Positions 1 through 6,577 of a DNA stretch of 9,201 bases are shown here, piece by piece. Positions within the stretch are counted from its first letter, which is position 1; each line of letters begins with the position of its first letter. The DNA is from JALXDT01 sp964634755. Its GTDB lineage: Bacteria; Acidobacteriota; Aminicenantia; JAMOAD01. The DNA lies in assembly GCA_964634755.1 (NCBI GenBank), contig CAZWJH010000090.1, forward strand, positions 1 through 9,201, written 5' to 3'. Position numbers and translations under genes: made by a program. A model generated the notes under the pieces. It saw only the letters and a program-made list of their open reading frames with translations, had not been told where the DNA came from and did no database searches.

Positions 1-582
1 CTGCTTTATGAAGGGTTTTCCTACAATCCGGCAAAAGCTGACAGAAGTAAGTTAGTAGAAGCACTTAAAAATCAAAAAAATATTCGGAATATCTTGATCA
101 GGCTATAGAAACATGGATTGGGCTTGATAGACCAAGTTTAGAGGAAATTGATATTAACTCACTTCCAGAAGCACCGAGATATTTGGAAGTTGGTAGAGGG
201 TTTGATTACTACTGGAATGAAATAGAGTCATATTCAAATAAGAAAGGAGATATTTTATGGATCAATTTTAATGAAGATGTTGCTAAAAGTATTGGACTTG
301 GAAAAATTATGATAAATAAAAAATTCAGTCTTAATCATATTTTTGGTAGAGAAGATAGAGAAAAATATCTTTTATATGCTTTTAAAAACAATAATTTAGC
401 CTTTTGAAGTTTGGGATGATGGCAAAAAGATTAAATTTATTGGATTGTTCAAGATAGGAAAAGGAGAATTTGTTAGGACATTAGTATTAGTTGATAAAGA
501 AACTAATGAGATTATTACAATGTTCCCTATTCCTTTTGAGCAAATTAATAAAAATAGAATTGGGAGGTTAATTTATGAGTAA
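1..582 (+). pseudogene. Broken gene, possible C-terminus of a BECR-type nuclease toxin or phage-associated protein
   Basis: The gene enters from the left edge, so its start is not seen. Frame 1 is open from base 1 to about 78. The reading continues in frame 3 after the A7 run at 74-80, as if one A were lost, and stays open to about 405. At the TTTT near 402-405 it must shift again (one extra T) to read on to the TAA at 580-582. The joined reading is smooth and gives about 190 residues of ordinary protein, so this is one gene with two single-base indels. The middle has GRGFDYYWNE, KKFSLNHIFGRED and LLYAFKNN. The end has VRTLVLVDKETNEIITMFPI. This layout, with a late strand pair ending in a 'TxFPI'-like motif, recalls BECR-fold nucleases found at the ends of polymorphic toxins and phage head proteins. 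The family call is inference. The indels could be true decay or assembly error at a contig end. Confidence 0.55.
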
Positions 583-589
583 TAAGATA

Positions 590-675
590 AATAAAAGAAG
601 AGTAATCTTCCTACCCCTTCCCGGCGGAAGATATCCTTGTGGAGTTAACGGGGGAAGGCCGACTCCACAACGGAC
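590..675 (-). ncRNA. Candidate structured small RNA with two hairpins and complementary loops
   Basis: This stretch is clearly more GC-rich than its surroundings and has no reading frame. Read on the minus strand from the predicted start near 675, it folds into hairpin 1 (670-662 with 645-637, TTGTGGAGT/ACTCCACAA, 9 perfect pairs) and hairpin 2 (632-626 with 611-605, ATCTTCC/GGAAGAT, 7 pairs). The loop of hairpin 1 contains CCTTCCC (658-652) and the loop of hairpin 2 contains GGGAAGG (622-616), so a 7-pair kissing-loop contact is possible. A small 3' hairpin (610-606 with 601-597) precedes TTTTATTTAT, a terminator-like end. A consensus promoter sits just upstream. No gene lies downstream on this strand within the window, so it reads as a free-standing RNA of about 80 bases. 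I do not recognise a known RNA class. It could also be a remnant of a CRISPR leader region next to cas1, but no repeat is seen. Confidence 0.45.
597..610 (-). terminator. Weak intrinsic terminator at the end of the candidate small RNA
   Basis: On the minus strand GAAGA (610-606), loop TTAC and TCTTC (601-597) form a 5-pair stem followed directly by TTTTATTTAT (596-587). The 5' arm overlaps the 3' arm of the larger hairpin 2 (611-605), so only one of the two can form at a time. Confidence 0.35.
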
Positions 676-681
676 ATTATT

Positions 682-710
682 AATATACGGAAAAATTGAA
701 AAAATGTCAA
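682..710 (-). promoter_or_regulatory. Sigma70 promoter for the candidate small RNA
   Basis: On the minus strand there is a perfect -35 TTGACA (710-705), a 17-base spacer and a -10 TATATT (687-682). Transcription would start near 675 and run leftward into the GC-rich double hairpin. It points away from cas1, so it does not serve that gene. Confidence 0.6.
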
Positions 711-744
711 GATTTCTTTTCCCCCTTAAATCTTTATTTTGAGC

Positions 745-772
745 TCTAACTAATTACAGTTAGATTGTTTTT
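745..772 (+). terminator. Weak intrinsic terminator-like hairpin
   Basis: TCTAACT (745-751) pairs perfectly with AGTTAGA (758-764) over a 6-base loop and is followed by TTGTTTTT. The T-tract is on the + side only, so it would stop transcripts coming from the broken gene at the left edge. The stem is mostly A/T and therefore weak. Confidence 0.35.
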
Positions 773-852
773 GAGAGGAAAAAAGTAACTTTGACTTTGT
801 TATTAAATACCTGCGAAATAATATTGATTTTTTAAATTTATTTCCTGCTACT

Positions 853-1851
853 TTACCATTCAGCCACAAAAGGCTGGTAAGGTTTTTCTCCGATAAGATG
901 TTTTTCAAGTTTGTAAAGCTCAAGAAGAATGAGCCTTCCGTATGATACCTTTCTTTTGAGATTTTTAAGTTTAATTGTGGTGTTTAATCTTTCATCGTAT
1001 TTTTTTACTATTTCTTTCATTGCATTCTCTTTAAATCTTATCCCCCCTGAGCGAGTATCAAAATCACTTTTTTTTACAATACCTCTATTAATAAGGGAAA
1101 AGATTAATCTGTCTCCTATAACAGGCTTAAAAATTTCAGCAACATCCAGATTGAGGCTAAATCTTCTAAAATTAGTGGTGTGAAGGTATCCTATTCTCGG
1201 GTCAAGGTGGGTTCTATATATGCGGGAGAGAACTTCTGTGTAAACAAGTGTATTAATAAAGCTTATCATTGAATTAATAAAATTGCGGGGAGGTTTTCTG
1301 CTCCTCTTTTCAAACAAAAAATCAGGATTATTAATTATCTTGTCAAAAGATTTGTAATAAATGTCCTTTATATTCCCTTCAAGAGCCATAAGTTCGGAAA
1401 CCGAAGGTATTTTATCAAGCATGATTTTAAGATTTTCCGTGTTTTTAATATTCTCTTCCAAATCAGCCCCTCTGTTGTAATAATACTTTAGGTTTTTAAG
1501 AGAATTTTCAGCAGCTCCTTTTACAAACTCTTTTGCAAGTTCAAGTCTTTTTTTCTCATCATTGTAAAATTCAGCTTGCTTTAAAATCATATAACCTGAG
1601 TTATAATGCTCACGGGGATAGTATGAGCCTATGTAATAATCATAATGATTGAAAAAGTGAAGGATAATCTCATTTTGTGTGAAAAATTCAAGTGCTTTTT
1701 TGTTAATATTTGCCTCTCCGAATAACAATATCTCGGAAATATTTTCAACAGGCAAAAATTTCTTTTTTCCATCCTTTGTTTCGAAAAATACGGTATTTTG
1801 CTTTCTCTTAATCTCTCCAGAACTAAAAACATAAATCCTTTTTTTCTCCAT
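853..1851 (-). CDS. cas1: CRISPR-associated endonuclease Cas1, type I-B-like
   Basis: Cas1 is the metal-dependent integrase that, with Cas2, inserts new spacers at the leader end of a CRISPR array. The 332-residue protein is full length for the family. An N-terminal beta domain (about 1-80) is followed by the helical catalytic domain. The expected metal ligands are present: E158 in the ALEGN motif, H224 in GYLHTTN, and D236/E239 in the LDVAEIFKP motif, followed by a conserved D247. The segment YYPREHYNSGYMILKQAEFY (78-97) and the C-terminal YQPFVAEW ending are typical of the type I-B (Hmari/Tneap) branch. The start is well placed: an ATG directly preceded by AAGGAGG. Cas2, Cas4, interference genes and repeats are all missing from the flanks visible here; only 852 bases downstream are seen. 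No inactivating change is visible, so the protein should be active. Confidence 0.95.
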   Translation of the reverse strand: MEKKRIYVFSSGEIKRKQNTVFFETKDGKKKFLPVENISEILLFGEANINKKALEFFTQNEIILHFFNHYDYYIGSYYPREHYNSGYMILKQAEFYNDEKKRLELAKEFVKGAAENSLKNLKYYYNRGADLEENIKNTENLKIMLDKIPSVSELMALEGNIKDIYYKSFDKIINNPDFLFEKRSRKPPRNFINSMISFINTLVYTEVLSRIYRTHLDPRIGYLHTTNFRRFSLNLDVAEIFKPVIGDRLIFSLINRGIVKKSDFDTRSGGIRFKENAMKEIVKKYDERLNTTIKLKNLKRKVSYGRLILLELYKLEKHLIGEKPYQPFVAEW

Positions 1852-1885
1852 CCCCCCTCCTTATTACAGAGTCTAAACATATAAT

Positions 1886-1914
1886 AAAATGAGAAAATTA
1901 AAGGGATGTGTCAA
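1886..1914 (-). promoter_or_regulatory. Weak candidate promoter for cas1
   Basis: The minus strand carries a perfect TTGACA (1914-1909). At 17 bases the -10 would be CATTTT (1891-1886), which keeps only the key A2 and T6. A better TATTAT (1886-1881) lies 22 bases away, too far for normal sigma70 spacing. The cas1 leader would be about 30 bases. The rest of the 1852-2142 spacer is AT-rich, and I see no gene in it. Confidence 0.3.
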
Positions 1915-2100
1915 GTTTATCACTTTTTTAAAAATGGTATTCTCAAAGATACTAAAAGAGGATGATTTTTTAATAAGAAGTCATTGTATTTCTCCTATGT
2001 TTTTAAAAAATATTAAAACAAAGCAGAATTTTTTGTTGGATTTGGAATATGCATGTAATCTTGTCTATATTTAAATAACACATTTAAGCAGAGAGGATTA

Positions 2101-2130
2101 AGATAAAAGAAATACTACAATACAAGTATT
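2101..2130 (-). terminator. Weak intrinsic terminator after the DUF2891 gene
   Basis: On the minus strand AATACT (2130-2125) and AGTATT (2116-2111) form a 6-pair stem with an 8-base loop, followed by TCTTTTATCTT. It lies 13 bases past the stop codon of the DUF2891 gene. The stem is short and A/T-rich. Confidence 0.35.
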
Positions 2131-2142
2131 AAGTAAAAGTGA

Positions 2143-3219
2143 TTATTGAACGGAGAGAGCAAAGATTGCAAAAGATGCAAGCCAATGCTCTCCACCGTAT
2201 TCTCCGCTTGTGATATAACTTAAAGATGCTTTAAAGTGAGCATTAATTGATTTATCTAATAATGGGGCAACAGGATCATTGGAAGGTAGAGCCTTTTTTA
2301 TCCCTATAAGGCACCATGCCCTGCTTAAATTAAGGCCATCAAGGTGAACTATCTTGGGATCAGATCTATCTGAGACAATAGCTGGTTTTAAAAGATTTGA
2401 ATTTTTAAGATTTGGTAGAAAAGCCTTAAGCCATTTTTCAAAACCTTTTTTGTCCAGTACTCTTCTCATTAAATCAGCTTCCATAAGACAAGGAGAAAAA
2501 AAGTCTTCTCCTCCCGGTTCCCAGTTAGCAGGGCAGTTTTTATCTGAAAAGTAAAAAGATTTTGCTTTTTTCAGAATAAGCTTCTCAAGCTTTTTGTTTT
2601 TAATTGCTCGAGCATAATCCAATCCAAAAGCAAGAGCAAAGGCAGTGTTTGGGTGAACTCCGGTTCTTATGGGATAGGTGAGTTTGGGTAAAAAGTTCAA
2701 ATATCTTTCCACTATCTTATCTTCAAGAGGTTTTATGATTTCCCCCCATTTTTTACCTAAAGTGCTATCCCAAGTGTGGAGCTCTTCAGCCAATTTCAGC
2801 AGCCATGCCCAACCGTACATTCTCTCAAAGGATTTCCTGTTCTTCTGATTCAGATAATTAACTTCCTTTTTTATATTGTTTCCAGTAAAGCTTAGATTTA
2901 AGGATTTGATTATTTCCTTACTGTTTTCCAACTCAGGGAATTTTTTTAATAATTTTACCAACATCCAATGCCCGTGAACAGATGAATGCCAGTCAAAACA
3001 GCCGTAAAATGCAGGGTGTATTTGTTTTGGAGAAAGAACATCCTTCGGCCCATTTATCACATGTGATGGTTTATTGGGAAACTCTTTATGAATGCATTTT
3101 AAGGGTAGTTTTGAAAGAGAGAGAGCCACTTTTTTTGTAAGATAAAATTCATTTTCAGCAGCTGTTAAAAATGAAACCAACAAAATAATAATTAGTAAAA
3201 CAAATTCTATTCTTTTCAT
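2143..3219 (-). CDS. Secreted DUF2891 family protein
   Basis: The 358-residue protein begins with a signal peptide: MKR, a hydrophobic stretch about 6-18, then LTAAE with likely cleavage near residue 20-21. It is therefore exported. The mature part matches DUF2891 along its length: the HPAFYGCFDWHSSVHGHW block (68-85) with four close histidines, YGWAWLLKLA (135-144), YPIRTGVHPNTAFAL (182-196), the PGGEDFFSPC block (235-244), VSDRSDPKIVHLDGLNLSRAW (starting at 282) and GGEHWLASFA (342-351) at the C-terminus. The all-helical, aromatic- and His-rich pattern recalls helical toroid carbohydrate-active proteins, but no activity is established for the family as far as I know. The ATG is required for the signal peptide, has no Shine-Dalgarno site and lies 5 bases from a -10 box. 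The gene follows uvrA on the same strand with 53 bases between, but has its own promoter. Confidence 0.9.
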   Translation of the reverse strand: MKRIEFVLLIIILLVSFLTAAENEFYLTKKVALSLSKLPLKCIHKEFPNKPSHVINGPKDVLSPKQIHPAFYGCFDWHSSVHGHWMLVKLLKKFPELENSKEIIKSLNLSFTGNNIKKEVNYLNQKNRKSFERMYGWAWLLKLAEELHTWDSTLGKKWGEIIKPLEDKIVERYLNFLPKLTYPIRTGVHPNTAFALAFGLDYARAIKNKKLEKLILKKAKSFYFSDKNCPANWEPGGEDFFSPCLMEADLMRRVLDKKGFEKWLKAFLPNLKNSNLLKPAIVSDRSDPKIVHLDGLNLSRAWCLIGIKKALPSNDPVAPLLDKSINAHFKASLSYITSGEYGGEHWLASFAIFALSVQ

Positions 3220-3224
3220 TCTTT

Positions 3225-3253
3225 AATATAATTGTAAATTTTTTGAAAGTCAA
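3225..3253 (-). promoter_or_regulatory. Promoter of the DUF2891 gene, apparently leaderless
   Basis: On the minus strand TTGACT (3253-3248), a 17-base spacer and TATATT (3230-3225) are followed by only AAAGA before the ATG at 3219. Transcription would start at or next to the start codon. It lies inside the 53-base gap after the uvrA stop codon. Confidence 0.55.
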
Positions 3254-3272
3254 TAAAGTATGCTAAAGCTTT

Positions 3273-5747
3273 TTAAAGATTGTAATTTTTCAAAGTTTTT
3301 GAATTCTGGTTTTTCATTATTTCTTCCGGAGTTCCATCTGCTACAAGGTAACCGCCATTATCTCCTCCTTCTGGCCCTAGGTCAATAACATAGTCAGAGC
3401 TATAAATGATATCCGGATTATGTTCAATAATAATAACGGTATCCCCTCTTTCTGTGAATTTTCTTAAAGTTTTTAACAATTTTTTAATATCATAAAAGTG
3501 TAGTCCTACACTTGGTTCATCAAGAAGATAAACAGTTTTCTCTTTTGTATTTTTCCCTAATTCCTTGGCAAGTTTTATTCGTTGGGATTCACCTCCCGAA
3601 AGCTTTGGTGTCGGTTGTCCCAATTTTATATAACCCATTCCAATCTCATTAAGAAAACTTAATTTTCTCTTTATGGGTGGTATATTTTTAAAGTGTTCAA
3701 GTGCCTCTTCTACCGTAAGATTGAGTACATCACTTATGCTCTTTCCTTTGTATTTTATTGATAAAACCTCTCCGGAGAATCTGTTTCCATTGCATTCTTC
3801 ACACTTTACATACACTGGAGGTAAAAGTCCGAGCTCTATCTTTAATAATCCTTTCCCATCACATTTCCCGCACCTGCCTTTTGATACATTATAGGAGAAG
3901 AAAGAGGAGTCATAACCTCTGGCCCTTGATTCCGGTAGCATAGCAAACAATTCTCTTATATCTTCAAAAACCCCCGTATAGGTGGCTGGTGTTGATCTTA
4001 TGTTTTTTCCTATCGGAGATTGGTCCACTGATAGCATCCTTTTTATATTTTCCAAGCCAATTATTTCATCACAATCTGTGAAATCCTGTTTTTTCTTAAA
4101 TCTTAAATAGTTTTTGTAAAGTACATCAAAAATCAAAGAGGATTTTCCGGAACCGGAAACTCCTGTAATAGATACTATTGCTCCCAAAGGAATCTTTACA
4201 TTAATGTTTTTTAAATTATGTGCTTTTGCTCCCTTTAAAATTATCCATTCTTTGGTTATGAACTCTGTCTTTTTTTCAAGATAGGGGGATTTTTCTCTTC
4301 TTATGTATTTTGAAGTTAAAGTTTCAGATTTTAAAAAATCATTCAAATATCCGGAAAATAATATCTTTCCTCCTTTTTCTCCTCCTGCCGGTCCCATATC
4401 TACTACATAATCAGCATTTCTTATGGTTTCTTCATCATGCTCCACGACGATAATTGTATTTTTCTTTTCTTTTAATTCTTTTAATACTGATAAAAGCTTT
4501 TTATGGTCATATGGATGAAGTCCAATACTCGGTTCATCCAAAATATATATAACACCTCTGAGATTCAGCCCCAATTGGGAGGCAAGCCTTATCCTTTGAG
4601 CTTCTCCACCTGAAAGGGAATAAACAGGCCTGAATAGCGTAAGATAATCAAGGGAAAGCTTTTTCATTATCTCCAATTTTGTTTTGAGCTCGGATAATAT
4701 TTTTTCCGCTATTTGTTTTTTCTTTCCCTTGAATTTTAGTGAATTAATTTCTTCTCTCAGTTTTCCTATGGATATTTTACTGTAATATGCAATGCTTTTG
4801 CCATTAATTTTTATATTTAATGAGTTTTTATTAAGCCTGTCTCCTTTGCATGAAGGACATACACCTTTAATCTCAAAACTATTTCCTCTTCCTTCCCTGA
4901 TAATAAAGCCTAAACCTTTACAAACAGGGCAATAGCCATAGGGAGAATTATAAGAAAAATCTCTTGGCTCGGGAGTTTTCACCGAAATTCCGCATTTTGG
5001 ACAAAAGTATTCTGTAGTAAAAATCTCCTCTTTATCATTATATTCAATGGAAACTCTGTTGGATGTGAGCTCTTTTGCCCTCTGAAGAGCTTTTCTTATT
5101 CTTTCTACCTTACCTTTTATTATCTTTACTGAATCAATTAGGACGCTAATATTGTGCTCATAATTTTTATTTAGTTTTTCTATTTCATCAAGCTCGTGCC
5201 ATTTACCATCTATTTTTACTCTTGTGTAACCATTTTTTCTTAATTTTTCAAATACTTTACCAAACTCACCTTTTCTTCCTATTATAATTGGAGCAAGAAT
5301 CCTTATTTTTTGCTGAGAGTAATTCGTTAATATAAAATCAAATAGTTCCTTTTCAGATGTTTTATTGATTTTTTCACCGCAGACAGGGCAATGGACATTC
5401 CCAACCTTTGCAAAAAGAAGCCTTAAATAATCATAAATTTCCGAGACAGAGCCAACAGTAGACCTTGGATTAGAGGCAATTGTTTTTTGCTCAACTGAAA
5501 TCGTAGGAGAAAGCCCTTGAATGCTTTCCACATCAGCTCTCTCAATTTGTTTTAGGAACTGTCTTGCATATAGGGAAAGGGTGGAAAGATATCTTCTCTC
5601 ACCTTCGGAAAAAATTGTATCATAAGCAAGGGAAGATTTTCCCGAACCTGAAACACCTGTTATTACTGTAAATGTGTTTTTAGGTATTTTAAGTGAAATG
5701 TTTTTTAAATTATTCTGATTTGCTCCTTTAATTGTAAAGTATTTCAA
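3273..5747 (-). CDS. uvrA: UvrABC excinuclease subunit A, compact form
   Basis: UvrA is the dimeric ATPase that finds damaged DNA and loads UvrB in nucleotide excision repair. Two ABC modules are visible. The first has Walker A GVSGSGKSS (about 31-39), signature LSGGEAQR (378-385) and Walker B ILDEPSIGLH. The second has Walker A GVSGSGKSS (529-537), signature LSGGESQR (716-723) and Walker B LLDEPSVGLH. The UvrB-binding region (about 120-245) is present, so this is not a UvrA2/DrrC type. Cysteine pairs occur at 120/123, 249/252, 273/276 and 297/300, and the C-terminal zinc module is C626/C629/C649/C652. At about 824 residues it is shorter than the usual 930-950. The gap falls between the CPVCKGLG and CPSCKGDRL motifs, where about 20 residues replace roughly 120. 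Start: the upstream-most TTG (5753) touches the AAGGAG site, whereas the TTG at 5747 sits 6 bases after it, so I chose 5747. No frameshift is seen. Confidence 0.96.
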   Translation of the reverse strand: MKYFTIKGANQNNLKNISLKIPKNTFTVITGVSGSGKSSLAYDTIFSEGERRYLSTLSLYARQFLKQIERADVESIQGLSPTISVEQKTIASNPRSTVGSVSEIYDYLRLLFAKVGNVHCPVCGEKINKTSEKELFDFILTNYSQQKIRILAPIIIGRKGEFGKVFEKLRKNGYTRVKIDGKWHELDEIEKLNKNYEHNISVLIDSVKIIKGKVERIRKALQRAKELTSNRVSIEYNDKEEIFTTEYFCPKCGISVKTPEPRDFSYNSPYGYCPVCKGLGFIIREGRGNSFEIKGVCPSCKGDRLNKNSLNIKINGKSIAYYSKISIGKLREEINSLKFKGKKKQIAEKILSELKTKLEIMKKLSLDYLTLFRPVYSLSGGEAQRIRLASQLGLNLRGVIYILDEPSIGLHPYDHKKLLSVLKELKEKKNTIIVVEHDEETIRNADYVVDMGPAGGEKGGKILFSGYLNDFLKSETLTSKYIRREKSPYLEKKTEFITKEWIILKGAKAHNLKNINVKIPLGAIVSITGVSGSGKSSLIFDVLYKNYLRFKKKQDFTDCDEIIGLENIKRMLSVDQSPIGKNIRSTPATYTGVFEDIRELFAMLPESRARGYDSSFFSYNVSKGRCGKCDGKGLLKIELGLLPPVYVKCEECNGNRFSGEVLSIKYKGKSISDVLNLTVEEALEHFKNIPPIKRKLSFLNEIGMGYIKLGQPTPKLSGGESQRIKLAKELGKNTKEKTVYLLDEPSVGLHFYDIKKLLKTLRKFTERGDTVIIIEHNPDIIYSSDYVIDLGPEGGDNGGYLVADGTPEEIMKNQNSKTLKNYNL

Positions 5748-5776
5748 AAACAACTCCTTCTTATTTTTTAGAGTTT

Positions 5777-5805
5777 ATTATACAACCGCATTGACTTAAT
5801 TTCCA
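5777..5805 (-). promoter_or_regulatory. Candidate uvrA promoter
   Basis: On the minus strand a perfect -10 TATAAT (5782-5777) lies 17 bases from TGGAAA (5805-5800), which matches 4 of 6 bases of the -35 consensus. Transcription would start near 5770, giving a leader of about 20 bases that includes the AAGGAG ribosome site at about 5754-5759. I see no SOS-type LexA box next to it. Confidence 0.5.
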
Positions 5806-5841
5806 TAGAAAAATTTTTACAATATCCTTCCTGATTTTTTT

Positions 5842-6498
5842 TTATTTATTCAAATAATGCTTAAGAATTGAAAAAGCCTTTTCCACTTCATGGTTATTGA
5901 GTATTATTGTGAACTCGTTTAGTGTAGAAATTACCTCAACAATATTGATATTTTCCCATGCAAGGTGCCTTATTATATTAAAGTAAATACCGGGAGTTGA
6001 ATAAGCATTGGATGGTAACTTTAGAATAATAGCCGAAAGATTCTCAATTTTAGAGATTAATTTTTCATTTTTAAATGTTTTAGATACGGATTTTTCATAT
6101 TCTGAGCTTAATAGCATTGTTACTTCAAATAATCCGTGAGTAAAAGCAAAAAAGCCCTGTGAATTTCCTTTTGCTTCGGAAATAAAATCTTCCTCTGCTG
6201 TTAAAATTGTTTCGGATTGTAAAAATGTAAACTCAATTATATTTAGCTTAACTGTTATATCTGAGATTCTTACAGTTGTTTTATCCCTTCTCCTTTTCAT
6301 GTCTTTTAATTTATCAGCGACTCTTTTTGTCCCCATTATCACAGCACTATCGCTTAAAGGTTTCATTAACTTTTTTTCCAATTCCGGCTTAATTTTTCTT
6401 GAAAAGGCAGAAATATTTATTAGTCCAGAAGCAATTAATTCTTCTAAAAAAGGGTTTTCCCTGATTTTTTCTGTTATTAATTCCTGAATTGTCCACAT
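5842..6498 (-). CDS. Stand-alone ACT-domain protein, possible amino-acid-sensing regulator
   Basis: The 218-residue protein ends in an ACT domain of the aspartokinase kind (about 148-213): a first strand LSAIILKL, STPGIYFNIIRHL with the ligand-loop PG at 169-170, ENINIVEVISTLNEFTIIL, then the HEVEKAFSIL helix. ACT domains bind amino acids and pass the signal to an attached domain. No kinase, dehydratase or other enzyme is attached. The first 80 residues are helical, with an ISAFSRKIKPEL stretch, a SDSAVIMGTKRVADKL helix and a basic KRRRDK turn, compatible with a winged-helix DNA-binding unit. That reading is inference. Proteins of this build are often labelled only as ACT-domain or aspartate-kinase-like. 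The gene is divergent from the homocitrate-synthase-like operon and shares its control region. The ATG has no Shine-Dalgarno site and lies within an 18-base palindrome. Confidence 0.8.
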   Translation of the reverse strand: MWTIQELITEKIRENPFLEELIASGLINISAFSRKIKPELEKKLMKPLSDSAVIMGTKRVADKLKDMKRRRDKTTVRISDITVKLNIIEFTFLQSETILTAEEDFISEAKGNSQGFFAFTHGLFEVTMLLSSEYEKSVSKTFKNEKLISKIENLSAIILKLPSNAYSTPGIYFNIIRHLAWENINIVEVISTLNEFTIILNNHEVEKAFSILKHYLNK

Positions 6499-6514
6499 GT
6501 TAAAATTTTAACAT
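6497..6514. promoter_or_regulatory. 18-base perfect palindrome over the ACT gene start, operator candidate
   Basis: ATGTTAAAATTTTAACAT reads the same on both strands. It covers the -10 box, the predicted start of transcription and the first two bases of the ACT gene's start codon. A bound protein there would block that gene, which fits autoregulation. The AT-rich context raises the chance of a random palindrome. Confidence 0.4.
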
Positions 6515-6533
6515 AAATTATGAAAATTGTGAA
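6505..6533 (-). promoter_or_regulatory. Promoter of the ACT-domain gene, apparently leaderless
   Basis: On the minus strand TTCACA (6533-6528, one mismatch from consensus), a 17-base spacer and TAAAAT (6510-6505) are followed by six bases and then the ATG at 6498. The first A of the ATG is the natural +1. No ribosome site precedes the ATG. Confidence 0.5.
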
Positions 6534-6541
6534 TAATTTAT
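6513..6541. repeat. 9-base inverted repeat in the divergent control region
   Basis: ATAAATTAT (6513-6521) and ATAATTTAT (6533-6541) are perfect inverted copies 11 bases apart, centred about one helix turn and a half from the 18-base palindrome. They overlap the -35 of the ACT gene and end 6 bases before the -35 of the divergent operon. Confidence 0.35.
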
Positions 6542-6547
6542 AAAAAT

Positions 6548-6577
6548 TTGACATTAAAAAGCGAGAAAAAATATAAT
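6548..6577 (+). promoter_or_regulatory. Consensus promoter of the homocitrate-synthase-like operon
   Basis: A perfect TTGACA (6548-6553) and a perfect TATAAT (6572-6577) are separated by 18 bases. Transcription would start near 6584, so the possible TTG start at 6583 cannot be used. The ATG at 6601, with AAGGA at 6588-6592, is the true start. Confidence 0.75.

Noticed and set aside
583..852. CRISPR array or leader downstream of cas1
   Set aside because: The inverted repeats here occur once each with no regularly spaced direct repeats, so there is no array, only a structured element.
1889..2074. 61-residue + strand reading frame in the gap between cas1 and the DUF2891 gene
   Set aside because: No Shine-Dalgarno site, no recognisable domain, and its composition looks like translated AT-rich spacer. 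A TATAAT nearby lacks a partner -35.
3673..3943. Two + strand frames of 61-73 residues inside uvrA
   Set aside because: They are antisense to conserved UvrA coding sequence and have no features of their own.
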